Positions 32,951-44,099 of a DNA stretch of 64,000 nt are shown here, piece by piece (position 1 is the stretch's first letter; each line of letters begins with the position of its first letter). The notes under the pieces are model-generated. The model was given only the letters and a program-made list of their open reading frames with translations. It was not told where the DNA came from and did not search any database. Origin of the DNA: Berberis thunbergii (Eukaryota; Streptophyta; Magnoliopsida; Ranunculales; Berberidaceae); assembly GCA_003290165.1 (NCBI GenBank), contig QNQO01010766.1:38943-102942 (forward strand), written 5' to 3'. Both the position numbers and the translations under genes were made by a program.

Positions 32951-33665
32951 TAGCATGGAACTAGTCAAGCGGATCTATGATGACATTAAGCTCAAATACT
33001 CAAATGCAATGCTAGTTATTGATGACACTGCAGCCAACAGATAGCTGTCTGGGCAATGGCAACTTGACCCACAATTTAGGCTTCGAACCCCGATCATGTG
33101 CTCTTGGAAGAAGCCTCCTACTGGCTGGTTTAAGCTCAATTCTGATGGCTCATTAAAAGACAACTCCGGAGGATATGGTGCAGTCATTAGGAATGATCAA
33201 AGCAAAGTCGTGGCTGCTTGTGCTGGCTCGAGTGTGGGCCAGTCTATTATTAAACATGAACTTCAAGGCGTAGCGGTAGGGCTGCACTTAGCCACGTCAA
33301 AAGGATTCAAAAAGTTAGCAATTAGTACTGATTCTATCTTAGTGCGTGATTACCTGACGAAAGAGAGACAGATTGCATGGAATTTGAGACACATCCTCAA
33401 TAAGATCAGAAGACTATTGGCCACACTGGAAGAATTCACTATCAGCCACGAGTATAGAGAAACTAATATAGTCGCGAACAGACTTGCTAGCCTTCACCCA
33501 AGCTCGGAATTTCTCGAAGTTACATCGAGCTCGTTTGCTCAAGATTTGAAAGACATTGTACATGAGGATAAATCAGACACTATTTACACTCGAATGTAAC
33601 TTCACCTTCTTTTTTCAGATTTGGGGATCCTAAATAACCCCCGCTCGCTTTCCAAAAAAAAAAAA
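32951..33665 (+). mobile_element. 5'-truncated LINE insertion (RNase H end of ORF2)
   Basis: Flanked by CATGGTAAA on both sides (32942-32950 and 33666-33674) and ending in a run of A (about 33653-33665), the marks of target-primed reverse transcription. Only the last ~715 bp of the element are present, covering the C-terminal RNase H of ORF2 and a short 3' UTR. Confidence 0.8.
32955..33599 (+). pseudogene. LINE ORF2 C-terminus with RNase H domain
   Basis: One frame runs from 32955 to the TAA at 33597-33599 with a single TAG at 33042. After it, 167 residues are open from ATG 33096. The domain is a plant RVT_3-type RNase H: KPPTGWFKLNSDGS (first catalytic Asp), GGYGAVIRND, HELQGVAVGLHLA (Glu), AISTDSILV (Asp) and NIVANRLASLHP. 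In the last motif the family normally has Asp where Asn stands, so a catalytic residue is probably lost. The reverse transcriptase is not present. A free-standing expressed RNase H is conceivable but there is no promoter evidence. Confidence 0.8.
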
Positions 33666-33674
33666 CATGGTAAA

Positions 33675-34321
33675 AAGATAATCTACATAGGTGCTAATTT
33701 GAAAACGAGTTTATTTCAGTCTCCTGAATCAAATAAATACTTTGTTTTGTATAAAATAACGTAAAAATTTTGATTGGAAGTTTGAATTTAGTAATATGAG
33801 TTATGCATTTTAAGCTCTTAAATACTACATAAAAAGTCTCACACGACTTATAATGTTATACAAATAACATATTTGAATCACTCAAATAACAAACTTTTGA
33901 TACCAAAATTATAGCAGATTAATACATATGAAGATTGAAATATTTATTTTTTTCTCAAATAAATTCCCTGAGAAAAAAATTAAACATTTCGAATTTTGAA
34001 AGAGATTTTGATAACTCCAAAATAAAAAATGTTTCATAAGTTTTTGAGAAATCGCATTCCTTGCATATTACCCAAGGAATCACAATTGCGTATATGGTTC
34101 AAAACCTTGTAAAAAGACATTTATTGATCATAGGATCCACTAAAAAAAAATATGCTTACCCTTACAAAACTAATGTACCTAATAAAAAATTCTCCATTTT
34201 CTTTTTATTGCATATTCTGGATTCTATATTATTGGTACACATCCTTGATTCATTGAACATGGTCACATAACATCAAGCACTCTCCACACATATTCTATTA
34301 TTTCTCATGGTAAATTCTAAA
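33675..34321. other. Intergenic, no gene seen
   Basis: Very AT-rich; no coding exon or repeat recognised. Confidence 0.4.
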
Positions 34322-34480
34322 TGGCCTGGGAAATCCAGCGAGGTTGACTGCCTGGGAGGGCGCATTTACACTATTGCCCCTCCCTCTTTAACAACTTTTT
34401 AAAAAAGTATTTAAAAAGGAGGGGGCAAAAGTGTAATTTCACCCCCTCCCAGGCAGCAGCCTCGCTGGTTTCCCAGGCCA
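34322..34480. mobile_element. Foldback MITE (TGGCCTGGGAAA family)
   Basis: 159 bp. Ends TGGCCTGGGAAA / TTTCCCAGGCCA continue into further pairing: CAGCGAGG with CCTCGCTG, TGCCTGGGAGGG with CCCTCCCAGGCA. The loop includes paired TTTAACAACTTTTT / AAAAAGTATTTAAA. The paired arms are about 60 bases each. No coding capacity. Confidence 0.75.
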
Positions 34481-36065
34481 GCTAGAAAAGCTCATTTCTC
34501 ATAAAGTATGTAAAATGTGAGTGAGAATAAAAATAAAAATAAAAATAGATGACCCCAACTCCACAAATGACTAGATTTAATGTTAATATACACAATCCAA
34601 ACTATACAACTTTGTAATACTAACAACTTAACACATACTTGGCTCCTAGATTTCTAGAGATAATTTAATCATCAACTTGTCTAGAGAGCCAGGTTAGGTT
34701 CGCACGAAGCCAGACCTAATACTTTTCATCATCATAAAATGCTCGTAATGTCCCAATCAAACACAATCACACACCCAAAAATCCCTTTACGATAGGAGCT
34801 GACTCTCTAAATTTTCTGTTTAATCATATTTGTAAAAAATGGGTCCTCATAGTTCCACAAAATATAACAACACTTGGTGATCCTTGACACAAGTGGACTC
34901 CTAAAGATTGAAGTGTCCAATGAGGGAAGAGTTTCCAAGTGTCCTTTGTTATCTCCTCTTTATTTCTTAGTGAGCAAAGAAAGTAAAGAAGATAGTAATA
35001 AGGAAAGAGATAGAAATGAAGGCCCCTCCACTACTTAGCAAATTGGGGTGTTGACATTATTCAATGTTAATCCACTAATCTTAGGTTGATAGAACTTAAT
35101 TTCAAAAATTTTAAGTGTTAATTAAATTTTATGATATCATACATAGTATCATATAAAAGAGAATGCTATTTGTTGCTTAATTTGATAGGTTTCCAATTCA
35201 AATCCCATAACATCATTTGTCAATTTAGTTATGGAGTAGAAGCGCACTTAGTATTGAAAATTGTTATCATCACAATAGTATTGGAATTTGAGGTGTATCT
35301 ATGTCGTCAATAATTTCTTCTCATATGTAATAGATGTCGCATTGTGAAAGTGATAGAGAAGATGGTTTTCGACAAAAATGGAATTTGCAACATTTTCATG
35401 ATGGTCTTTTATGTGGCAGTTGGTGTGGTTTGCACTTAGTTACAATAATGCATCTCAATGGGTATAATTAGGTTCTGATAGCTCAGATAAGGAATATCTA
35501 AGATTCGACAAAAAACTTTCATCCTTGATGATCAACTTTTGATATGAAAGTTACATCACATCCATTAGGGTTTCCACAAATTGTGGGCATTTGCAATGGG
35601 ATAAACCAGGAATCTCTCACCTAAATAATCATGCATCTCTTTTTTCATCACGTTCTTAAAAAGCCACATCCTGGTTGTGTAATTGATGAAATGAAGTGAT
35701 GACTATGTTATCCTTTCAAGGGTAAGTAGGATTCTTAATGGATTTCAGATCTATTCAAGTATACTTGAGTTATAATATTTACGGTGGGTCTTACCAACGG
35801 AGTTAGCACTTATTAACGATTTTATTTATTTATTTTTATTCAAAAACAATAAGACATTGCAAATTTCACTTAAAAGAGCAACTTGTTTTGGGTAGGTGCC
35901 CAAATTAGCTCTGAATTTTGTTTTACCGAGCATCCTTTCAAAAGGCGCAATTACCATTTTTGTGGTTTCTAATTTAGTATATGAATGCACTTAATAGTTG
36001 TAGATCACTCTTCTAAGCCACACACATCGCAAAAAGGATCATATATAGCGTCCTCGTTGAGCAAC
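34481..36065. other. Intergenic, no gene seen
   Basis: AT-rich. A single-ended relative of the CTAGAGAGCCAGG MITE lies at 34679-34735. No exon recognised. Confidence 0.4.
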
Positions 36066-36078
36066 ATGCTCTGAACGC

Positions 36079-36203
36079 CAATGGCATAATAGTTTAACGG
36101 TTAGAACTTGGCGGATGGTACCACTAGATCATGAATTCAAACCCAGCTTACGACATCTTTATGGGTTCTGAGATCCTATAAAATTGCCTTTCAAAAAAAA
36201 AAA
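36079..36203 (+). mobile_element. tRNA-derived SINE with target duplication
   Basis: 125 bp. A-box-like AGTTTAACGGTTAGAAC, B-box-like ATGAATTCAAACCC, and a terminal run of A. It is flanked by a 13-bp repeat, ATGCTCTGAACGC (36066-36078) and ATGCTTTGAACGC (36204-36216), one mismatch. All features of a SINE insertion are visible. Confidence 0.8.
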
Positions 36204-36216
36204 ATGCTTTGAACGC

Positions 36217-37172
36217 ATGCATACGAGATCTCGTGACAAACAACCTTGAGATATGCATGCACAATGGAAACCCTAAACAAAAAAAAACACACATCAACAC
36301 AAATAGCTTATCCACATAATCACTTCTCTTCCATGAAAGACAACATGAAGTTCATAACCACATATAAAATTATCCAGGTGTATAACACCATCACTACCAC
36401 CCCACCAACAAACCTAGCAAGAAAAGACCCACTCAGAAGAAAATTGCTCTGTTTTAAAATGATTGTGACGAAATGGTTTGCACTAAAACAAATATTTCAT
36501 GGAATTGGCGTGCATGTTGGCCACTTTTGTCCAATTTTCCTCTCTTAACTCCTAGTCAGATTCCTCACTTATACCACTCAATTTCCAATATCTACAAAGA
36601 GTAAGACTAGGGTGCCTGGTAATATACCAGGCATCCTAAATTTTTTCATCTACAAAAATACCTTTGCCCCTCCTACCCCAGATGCCGCTAGTATAGTTTG
36701 AACTCTAAAACTTGTAATACCATCTACCAAAGTTTGCCATTTGATGAAGGTTTATAACTCTAAAATCGGCAAGTAAATGAGTATATAGAAATCATAATGA
36801 AGACATTCAGAGTTTACCCTATTCATTTTGGTTGCTGCCTCACAACATAGACAAGTGTTTGGCAGTAAAATCTCCTATTTTTCATTCACTCATGGTAGAT
36901 GTTCTAAAAATAGCGAGCCCTTCTAGGGAGCAAGGGAAGATAAGTGCATCGGTCTCGAGATGCATGATATCGCTTATCTCGGGGCGGATGGATGGTTTCC
37001 ACCCATCCCTCGACCCCTAGAATTTTCAAAAAATAACTCAGTACTAATACAGAATTTTTTGAAAAAAGTTAATGGCAAAAGTTGGGGCTTTAACTATTAA
37101 GAGGAAGAAAATAAAGTAGCTTTCCTCCTTATGGACATTTAGATGTCCAAGTGCATTCCATGATCTTTATGT
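36217..37172. other. Intergenic / promoter side of DUF599 copy 1
   Basis: No exon recognised. A small hairpin TGCCTGGTAATATACCAGGCA lies at about 36614, and a GC-rich MITE-like stretch with AGCGAGCCC...CCCCTAGAATTT ends lies at about 36912-37025. Confidence 0.4.
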
Positions 37173-37180
37173 TATATATA
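37173..37180 (+). promoter_or_regulatory. TATA box of DUF599 copy 1
   Basis: TATATATA 77 bp before the ATG, followed by AGAGGAGATGG and a 5' leader with an (AC)n run. Good spacing for a short-leader plant promoter. Confidence 0.5.
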
Positions 37181-37256
37181 GAGGAGATGGAGATGTAAGA
37201 GAGACTTGAATACAGAACAAGAGAAGCTTAGTTACACACACACACACAAGGGAAGG

Positions 37257-38127
37257 ATGGAGTGGAGGAAGAGTTATTTGGACTTGATTTTGGTGCCATT
37301 GGGTTTTATGATCAGCATTGGTTATCATGTTTGGCTGTGGCATAAGGTCAGGACACAACCCCTTACTACCATCATTGGCACAAATTCCGCAGGTCGACGT
37401 CTTTGGGTGTCTGCCATGATGAAGGTAAGAGTCCTGGAAGGGTGTGTTTGTTTAACAAGTTTCTCTAAGGGTAGAAGAAATGAAAGATTTCGAATACCAT
37501 GCTTAGTATTAAATGTTTTCACTGCATGTGTATGCGAGTCTTCTTTTACTATGGATACTTATGTAGAAGTTTTTTCAATGTTGACAGGACAATGAGAAGA
37601 AGAACATATTGGCGGTACAATCCCTCCGAAATGCACTCATGGGTTCAACTCTAATGGCTACAACTTCCATCCTCTTATGCTCAGGTCTGGCTGCAGTCAT
37701 CAGTAGCACATACAGTGTCAAGAAGCCATTAGGCGACACCATCTATGGTGCTCATGGAGAGTTCATGGTCGCCTTGAAATATGTTACAGTCCTGTTGATC
37801 TTCCTCTTTGCATTCTTGTGTTACTCGTTATCAATCCGCTTCATGAACCAAGTGAACTTTCTCATCAACACCCCACAGGAAACCATGTCCATAGTGACCC
37901 CAGATTACGTTTCAGAGCTTCTAGAGAAAGGATTCACTCTCAACTTGTTGGGGAACAGACTCTTCTACAGTGCACTCCCTCTTCTGCTCTGGATATTTGG
38001 ACCTGTCCTTGTTTTCTTGTGTTCACTGACAATGGTTCCAATTCTTTACAATCTTGACATTATTTTTGGGAATGGGACCAAAGGGAAGGTTGAAGAGGTC
38101 AATAACAAGGCCTCAGATTCGGTGTGA
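37257..38127 (+). CDS. DUF599 family membrane protein (intact copy)
   Basis: Exon 1 37257-37424, exon 2 37588-38127 (GT-AG, phase 0); 235 residues, TGA at 38125-38127. I start at the Met of MEWRKSYLDLILVPLGFMIS because the family starts there; an in-frame ATG 17 codons upstream (37206) lies in the (AC)n leader. Four hydrophobic segments are visible: DLILVPLGFMISIGYHVWLW, STLMATTSILLCSGLAAVIS, VTVLLIFLFAFLCYSLSI and LPLLLWIFGPVLVFLCSLTM. Conserved family words are RRLWV, NILAVQSLRNALMG, NQVNFLIN and ELLEKGFTLNLLGNRLFYSA. It is a plant DUF599 multi-pass membrane protein of unknown function. This is the only one of four copies in the window with an uninterrupted frame, so it is probably the functional member. 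Confidence 0.92.
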
Positions 38128-38570
38128 GTGCCATTGAAATGGTTAGTGGCAGTTGTGATGAGAGATACTTCCATTAAGAGATGCAAAAGCTCTGACAACC
38201 AACTGAATGTAAATGGTCTTGGTTTCAAATGTTTAATTCCACTAGGTAATACCTGTGTATGCTAGGTTGATGTAACATTGTAACTTGTCATCAGTTCATT
38301 TTGAATAAGACTGTTTCGAAGGTCTGACGCTAGGCACTGCAAAGTTCAGTAATGCACAAATGTTGACACTTCGACAAACTGGGTATGGTTTCTGTAGTTT
38401 AAATACGGCAAAAGTCAGATTGCATGAAAGAAAACTTGACATGTAAACCCAAAAAGAATGACAATCTTAAAATGTTGCAAGAGAAAAGATTAGGACTGCT
38501 AGTGGAGATGCAGAAGGGACACAATTAGTCAAGACAATCCACCATTAGCGCATACTGTTTCCCAGTCAGT

Positions 38571-38716
38571 CTAGAGAGCCAGGCCAGGCGCACCAGGCCT
38601 GCGCCAGAGAGCCTCAATACCCTCCATCATCCTAGAGATCCTCATCTCTTCTTCTTCTTCTTCACTTCTAGAGAGCTCCCCTGGCTCTCTCCTGGCGCTA
38701 GGGCCTGGCTCTGTAG
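38571..38716. mobile_element. MITE (CTAGAGAGCCAGGCC family)
   Basis: Left end CTAGAGAGCCAGGCCAGGCG; right end GGCGCTAGGGCCTGGCTCTG followed by TAG is the imperfect inverse. It has internal smaller palindromes and a CTT-repeat (38645-38663). No clear target duplication. Confidence 0.5.
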
Positions 38717-39773
38717 GAGCTCTCACCCTTTCCGTTGTTGATATGTACTGAAGCACTATCCAAAATTTTCAGCCATAAAAGGGAACCTACTTATATTGCC
38801 CACAGAGTTTGTGGTCCACACGCAAAGACTACATTCAGATCCTTGTAATGATGAATCTATGGGTTGGATGACATCATCATGCAACTCAACATATCCAAGT
38901 TGAATCTTTGCAACTACAAAATACCGAATTGAGTCTTTAAGCTTGATGACCAAGCATAATCCAAAGTAATCCTCATGTTATATGCACTATATAGCAAAAG
39001 CTGGTGCAAAGCACATCAGTCCCTCCAATCGAATTGACAGGGTTAAAATTTCTAATGAGCAGTAAAATAAGATACATTACTTTCTACTATTCCAAAGGGT
39101 TAAATAAAAGATCAACTGAATCGAATGACTTTTTGTTTCTTTTCAACTATAAAGTTTATATTATCAGTTATACGTTTTACTTGTCAGTCAATATTGTGAC
39201 ATCTGCTAACTTGCCCCATGTCAGACGTGGGATTATTTTTTTTGAAACAAAGCACCCTTAATATATAGATTATAAGCAATAATGTCCAATAAAGCCAAAC
39301 AGATAAACATCAAGAAAAGTAATGCATGAAACTTATGCAGCATATACCTAAGAACAAAATGCTTTCTAGCTAGGTTGGCATAACACAGGGAATGAGGCAC
39401 CAAATACTCGAATAGCATCAGGAAAATAACCCATAAGTAACAACTCCTGCTTAAATTAATAGTTTTCAAGTAAGAGACACACAATTCTGAACATCATAGC
39501 ATCACTCTCCTTCGACAATAAGTCAATAACTGAACTGTCATTACTAGAACAGTCTCAGAATCTTCCTTCTGGGATTGTTACTTTGAAGTCAGTCATAATC
39601 CAATGCCATTCATCACTACTTGGAAGGATAGTTTTATTTGTTGCATTGCTTAAGCAACTCCTTCCATACAGGCAGACCCTCATTCAAAGAAGAGATGATT
39701 CTTATTCTCTCCATTTGGAACAGTTAGCTTATAGGACAATGCCTCTTTCCAAGTTTAGTTGGCTCTTTGGGGA

Positions 39774-39826
39774 TTTTTTTTTTTTTTTTTTGTGGGGGGG
39801 AGGGGGGGGGGGGGGGGGGGGGGGGG
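39774..39826 (+). repeat. T-run followed by a ~32-bp G-run
   Basis: About 18 T, then GTG and a nearly uninterrupted G tract with one A. Such a tract can form G-quadruplexes and is also where sequencing and assembly are least reliable. Confidence 0.85.
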
Positions 39827-40672
39827 ATGGATGTGGGTGGGTTAGGGGAGCTTTTCCATACTAAGTTAACCCAAGGCACAGGAAGTAGGGTGGGTTTCAG
39901 AAAACTTGATAAGATGAGCTGCAGCCATACTCTTGTCTGGTGCAGGCATCCATATTAGAGTATCAGTTTTTCTAATAGAAGGGAGAGCTAACTGGTGAAT
40001 CACTCTCCATAACTTTTTATGGTTACAACATCAATCCCTTGAGGATTCCTATCTTCCCCCTGTCAACCAAAAACCTCACTTAACTATTCTTTCTAACTTA
40101 AACTGGCCTTGTTTCACAAGTTTTATTTTGGAGGATCCCATGTGGATGCCAAGTTTTAAAGTTGTTTCCTGTTTTCAGGGTAAACCACTTGCATCCACTA
40201 ACTTTTCTACTTGATATACAACCAGAAATAAATACTAAACAATAATTTACTTTATTGTATTATTTTTAAATCACACATCTTTAGGGGCCATGTCATGAGA
40301 TGTGCAGCACGTGGTAATAAAAGAAACCATGAAATGATACTTTTACAAAAGGAACATCACTAACAAACAAATATCTTGATTTAAAAGGTCTGCAGTAGTT
40401 TAAATAACTAAACCTAGAGAACACACATCATAAATGAGTTAATAATGATGGTTCCGAATAAAAACGATATGGTACCATAATGTCTAATCTACGCTCTGAC
40501 TTGTTCCAACAGCATATACTTGCTCCCATAATGTCGGACTAATCCAGCAAATTAATCCAAGCTCTAAGAAGAAAGATACCTGCATAGCAGAACAAGCCTA
40601 AGAAGTCAAACAATTGAATGAAACTGACAACAAAAACAAAGAAAAAAACAAATACCTGATGTTTCTCGAATT

Positions 40673-42303
40673 CTAGTCTTCTTGGCTGACTTCAAGGTTC
40701 TTAAGCTTTGATTCCAATGCGTGCCCATTTTCATCAGCTTCTTCTGGTTCGTCCTCATTGTCTTCCTCATCATCGTCTTCACCTTCAGGGTCATTTTCAT
40801 CCAAAGTTCCAAGCATATCAGGAGATTTTTGAATATCTCCTTCACCTCGTCAATGCCTTCTTCAGAAATGTAATTACCATCAATGTTCAGCAATTTAAAC
40901 TCAGATTTACCTATGACAACCTGAGCCAAGAGTCTGGCTCCAGCCCTCCTGATTTGGTTAGTGTTCATATCAACTTCCTTCAACTGAGTATGACCCTCTT
41001 TCAGTGCCTTGCCAATCAGAATAGCACCCTCATCCTTTAGTTCATTCTCAGCTAAGTTCAGCTTAGTCAGTGACTGTTTTGCTGCAACTAAAGAAGCTAA
41101 GACAGGAGCAGCTTTGGCTGTGATATCATTTCCAGCCATCTCGAGGACTTGGAGTGCTGGAGCAGACTCTTTTAGGGCATTCGCAATAGCAGTTGCACCT
41201 TCGTCTTCCAAATTTAGGTAGCTCAAGTAAACCTCAATAAGACCTGTGTGGAAAGAAATAGCTTTACTAAGAGCAATACCGGCATCCACACCAAACATGT
41301 TATCCCTTAGGTCAAGCTTTTTCAAATTAGTACATGTCCCTAGAGCCTCAGCCAAGGCTACACCTCCTTCAGAGCCCACCCTTGTAGAGGAGCATCGAAA
41401 ATCCTCCAATGCAGGAGAATGCTTCACAACCTCAGAAATGGCAAGAGCTCCTTCATCTCCCGTCATATTATTATGGAAGTGAAGAACTCTAAGTTTCTCA
41501 GTAGAAGGAATTAGCTCGCACACTGCCCGTGCAGCTTCCTCGGAGATGCCATCATTCATTAAATAAAGCTCCTCCAAGTTACTTTGGGATTTCAAGAGTG
41601 CCCCAAATGCCCTCACACCCTTCTCACCCAAAGCATTGTGTGAGAGGTTTAGTGACTTCAAAATGCACCCTTCCAGAGCCACTGAGAACATATTCATGAC
41701 TTCAAGAGCCTCAGCCTCTGGTCTTCCTGCAATAAAATCTGAGAGGTCTACTTCTGTCAACTGATCCTTAAGGGACACCAGGATGGGTTCTACAACATGA
41801 GCAGCACCAATCCCAAAGCTTCTATTGCTGAAACATATTTTAGAGTATGAGTTCCCCTGCTCTGCTAGAGGCCTCAGAAGCTCCTCTGCTTCCTCAGCTT
41901 CGATGAAAGCTCGACGACCTCCAGATATATCGAATACCGTTTCCTGAGTACCAGGAACTTTCTCCTTTGGACTTTCGCTCTCTTTGGCTTGTGGGCCTTT
42001 CTTAAGAACTTCCAACATAAGCTTGCTGGAGTGCTTGGCATACAGTTGAACTGCAGAACTTCCATCTCCATCTGGCTCCCTTTCATAATGCTCATTTGCA
42101 GCAGCAAAAGCTTCTTCTTCTATTTGTTTGGAATTTTCCACAGCCTCTTCTGTTCTCAATAGACCATATTTCTTGGAGAATATTGATGGTGTAGAAAGAT
42201 TGTTGGTCATTCTTTCCACAAGCATCAACCTTGTACTTTGACTGGGTGGCCACAACTTAATTGAAAATGGACGCGGCTGAAAAGTCTCTGTTGCATTCTC
42301 CAT
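40673..42303 (-). CDS. RANGAP1: Ran GTPase-activating protein (WPP-domain RanGAP), with a 1-nt frame break
   Basis: Activates GTP hydrolysis by Ran and keeps the Ran gradient across the nuclear envelope. A WPP domain begins near the N-terminus (PRPFSIKLWPPSQSTRLMLV, Trp-Pro-Pro at residues 18-20), which in plants targets the protein to the nuclear rim. Then come the SGGRRAFIEAEEAEELLRPL region and leucine-rich repeats from about residue 200 to 480 (EVDLSDFIAGRPEAEALEVM, LEELYLMNDGISEEAARAV, DFRCSSTRVGSEGGVALAE), followed by an acidic tail. The start is the ATG at 42303, preceded by an acceptor (TACAG/AGG at 42307); an upstream ATG 8 codons earlier lies in the intron. The CDS is a single exon, as in Arabidopsis. 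At the A5 run at 40826-40830 (minus strand) the frame breaks: the expected acidic tail (SPDMLGTLDENDPEGEDDD) continues one base out of phase to a TAG at 40675-40673. Read literally, the tail is replaced by a basic missense sequence ending at 40606. Either one A was lost or the assembly is one base short. Confidence 0.93.
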
Positions 42304-42306
42304 CCT

Positions 42307-43465
42307 CTGTATTAAAGCATGGTACAAAGTTAATTGTCTTTATCAAATTTGGAGAGGGTTTTAGTTGTTACATTTCAGTCTTTTCAGAATACACTACAAA
42401 GGGTTGCTCACTCTACTTCAAAGATGCATGCGACAAATCATGCGAAACGCACATCAATCATAGATATTTCATTGGCTTCTCTAAGCTTTTTTTTTATATA
42501 AGCAAAGCATAACTCAATTCATTGCAGAACCTCCAGAGAATGAGGGACTCATGCAGGTACAGGGAAAATACATGAAAGAAAAACTTACAACAAATAAATA
42601 GAATTGAAATACAAACAGAGAATTTTAGTTCTTTAGAGCAACCCAACACAAACCCCAGTGCCACAAAGTTATCTTAATCTCTCTAAGGACTTAAAGAGTA
42701 GCTTAGAGAATGCACAACATTAGATTGCTGGTTTGGAAATGGACAATCACTATTGTATCTAGGAGAGGCTTGCAATCTCTCTTGGAGTAAAGAAACTCCT
42801 GAAATGCATCTTAAACGATGACAGAAGACACATACTCAATTAATATACAACAGCTCAGCCAAACAAACCACTCAATGTAGGTTGTTTTTGTTGCACCGTG
42901 CAAAATACTAGACAAAAAAAATTACAAATACAAATACAATGCCTAGTACCATTCAAAATCACGTGTTTGTTGTTTACAAACTAAGCTCCCCACTAAGACA
43001 AATACACAAGCACCTCATGTGCAAAAACATTATACAAAAGAGCCCTAAGCCCCAAGAACCAAGTCATAAGTGATTACAAATAAACATATTGCAATTCAAT
43101 GAAAACTTTCCATTTTTTTCATTTCAATAGACCTAATTTGTATGAACTACTTCACATAAAGATTTATATCGATTTTTTTCATTTCAATACCCATTACGTT
43201 CACAAAAAAATTGAGATACAAACAACAGTGTTTTTCAGACATATTCAAACATGGGGTCTCTTAAAGTTGAGTACTTGAGCAATTAGAGCAACAAAGCTCT
43301 CAACTTTATGAGTTCGTCACATCCCCTTTGTGTAACTAACAACTCTAGTTCAAAAATGAACACAAACACCTTCAGATCTACTCTGCAACCCAACCCAAAC
43401 ACAAGATCAACCAACACCAACACACAATGTAATCAACAAGTTTAAATCTTTCACGAAGAACTCAC
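42307..43465 (-). other. 5'-UTR intron of RanGAP
   Basis: A donor GTGAGTTC after TTTGTG at 43466 and an acceptor TTTAATACAG three bases before the start codon bound a 1.16 kb AT-rich interval without coding exons. A second possible donor (AAAG/GTATCA) lies near 43572. Prediction only, but the acceptor directly before the ATG is strong. Confidence 0.5.
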
Positions 43466-43892
43466 CACAAAGTGCTCTCAAACCTTCAGATTAGAAACGA
43501 AACCTTAGAAATCTTGTCAGAAACCCTAGAAGTGATAGATGAAGGAAGGAAAAAAAAAAAGTAAAAATGATACCTTTGTTTGGTTGTTAGGTACTCTGTG
43601 CTTCTCTGGAGAGTTGTGTGGATGGGGAAATCGAAACCACCAAATATGGAGAGTGAAAAGAGGGAGATTTTGGAAATTGAAAGTGAAAATTTTGGAGGCA
43701 AGAAGGGTTTTTGATGGATTTTTTTTCAGAGGTTTTGAGAGTGGAAAGACCATAAAGTCCTTACCTTTGGAGCAAATTTACCATTGTGGTCTGAGCCCAT
43801 ACACTAAAAAAAGCCCATTTAACAAACCAGTGAGACTGGTTGATTTCAGGGGTTTGGAGAGATGGGTCATACATCTTGGCTTCTGAAATCTG

Positions 43893-44040
43893 AAAGGGCG
43901 AGGAAAACAGCGAGGTAAAGGAGGTGGCGGGGGGTGAACCGTTCACCCCCCCTCGAGATGTGTGCCGTGCGCGCATCTCGAGGGAGGTGAACGGTTCACC
44001 CCCCGCCACCTCTTTTACCTCGCTGTTTTCCTCGCCCTTT
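43893..44040. mobile_element. Near-perfect 148-bp palindromic MITE
   Basis: AAAGGGCGAGGAAAACAGCG pairs with CGCTGTTTTCCTCGCCCTTT. Pairing continues through GGTGGCGGGGGGTGAAC / GTTCACCCCCCGCCACC and CCTCGAGATG / CATCTCGAGG to a central GCGC. Arms are ~70 nt with few mismatches. Related, more decayed copies are at 10208-10350 and perhaps 36912-37025. It lies between the RanGAP 5' end and the first galacturonokinase-derived fragment. Confidence 0.85.
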
Positions 44041-44099
44041 CCCTCGACATTTAGAATTCCCGAATCTGAAAATAGAGGTAAAAAAATCTGAGCTTTATT

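Larger units (their letters stand above)
38128..40605. other. Intergenic between DUF599 copy 1 and RanGAP
   Basis: Contains a MITE (38571-38716) and a T-run/G-run (39774-39826). ORFs here are short and show no family. The part next to 40605 probably includes the RanGAP 3' UTR; a possible 3'-UTR intron could run from the CAGGTATT at about 40652 to a TGCAG acceptor at about 40580. Confidence 0.4.

Noticed and set aside
38571..38756. Glu/Arg-rich minus-strand ORF
   Set aside because: Lies within a MITE with a CTT repeat; not a gene.
40708..41482. Plus-strand ORFs of 70-110 codons
   Set aside because: Antisense shadows of the RanGAP leucine-rich repeats.
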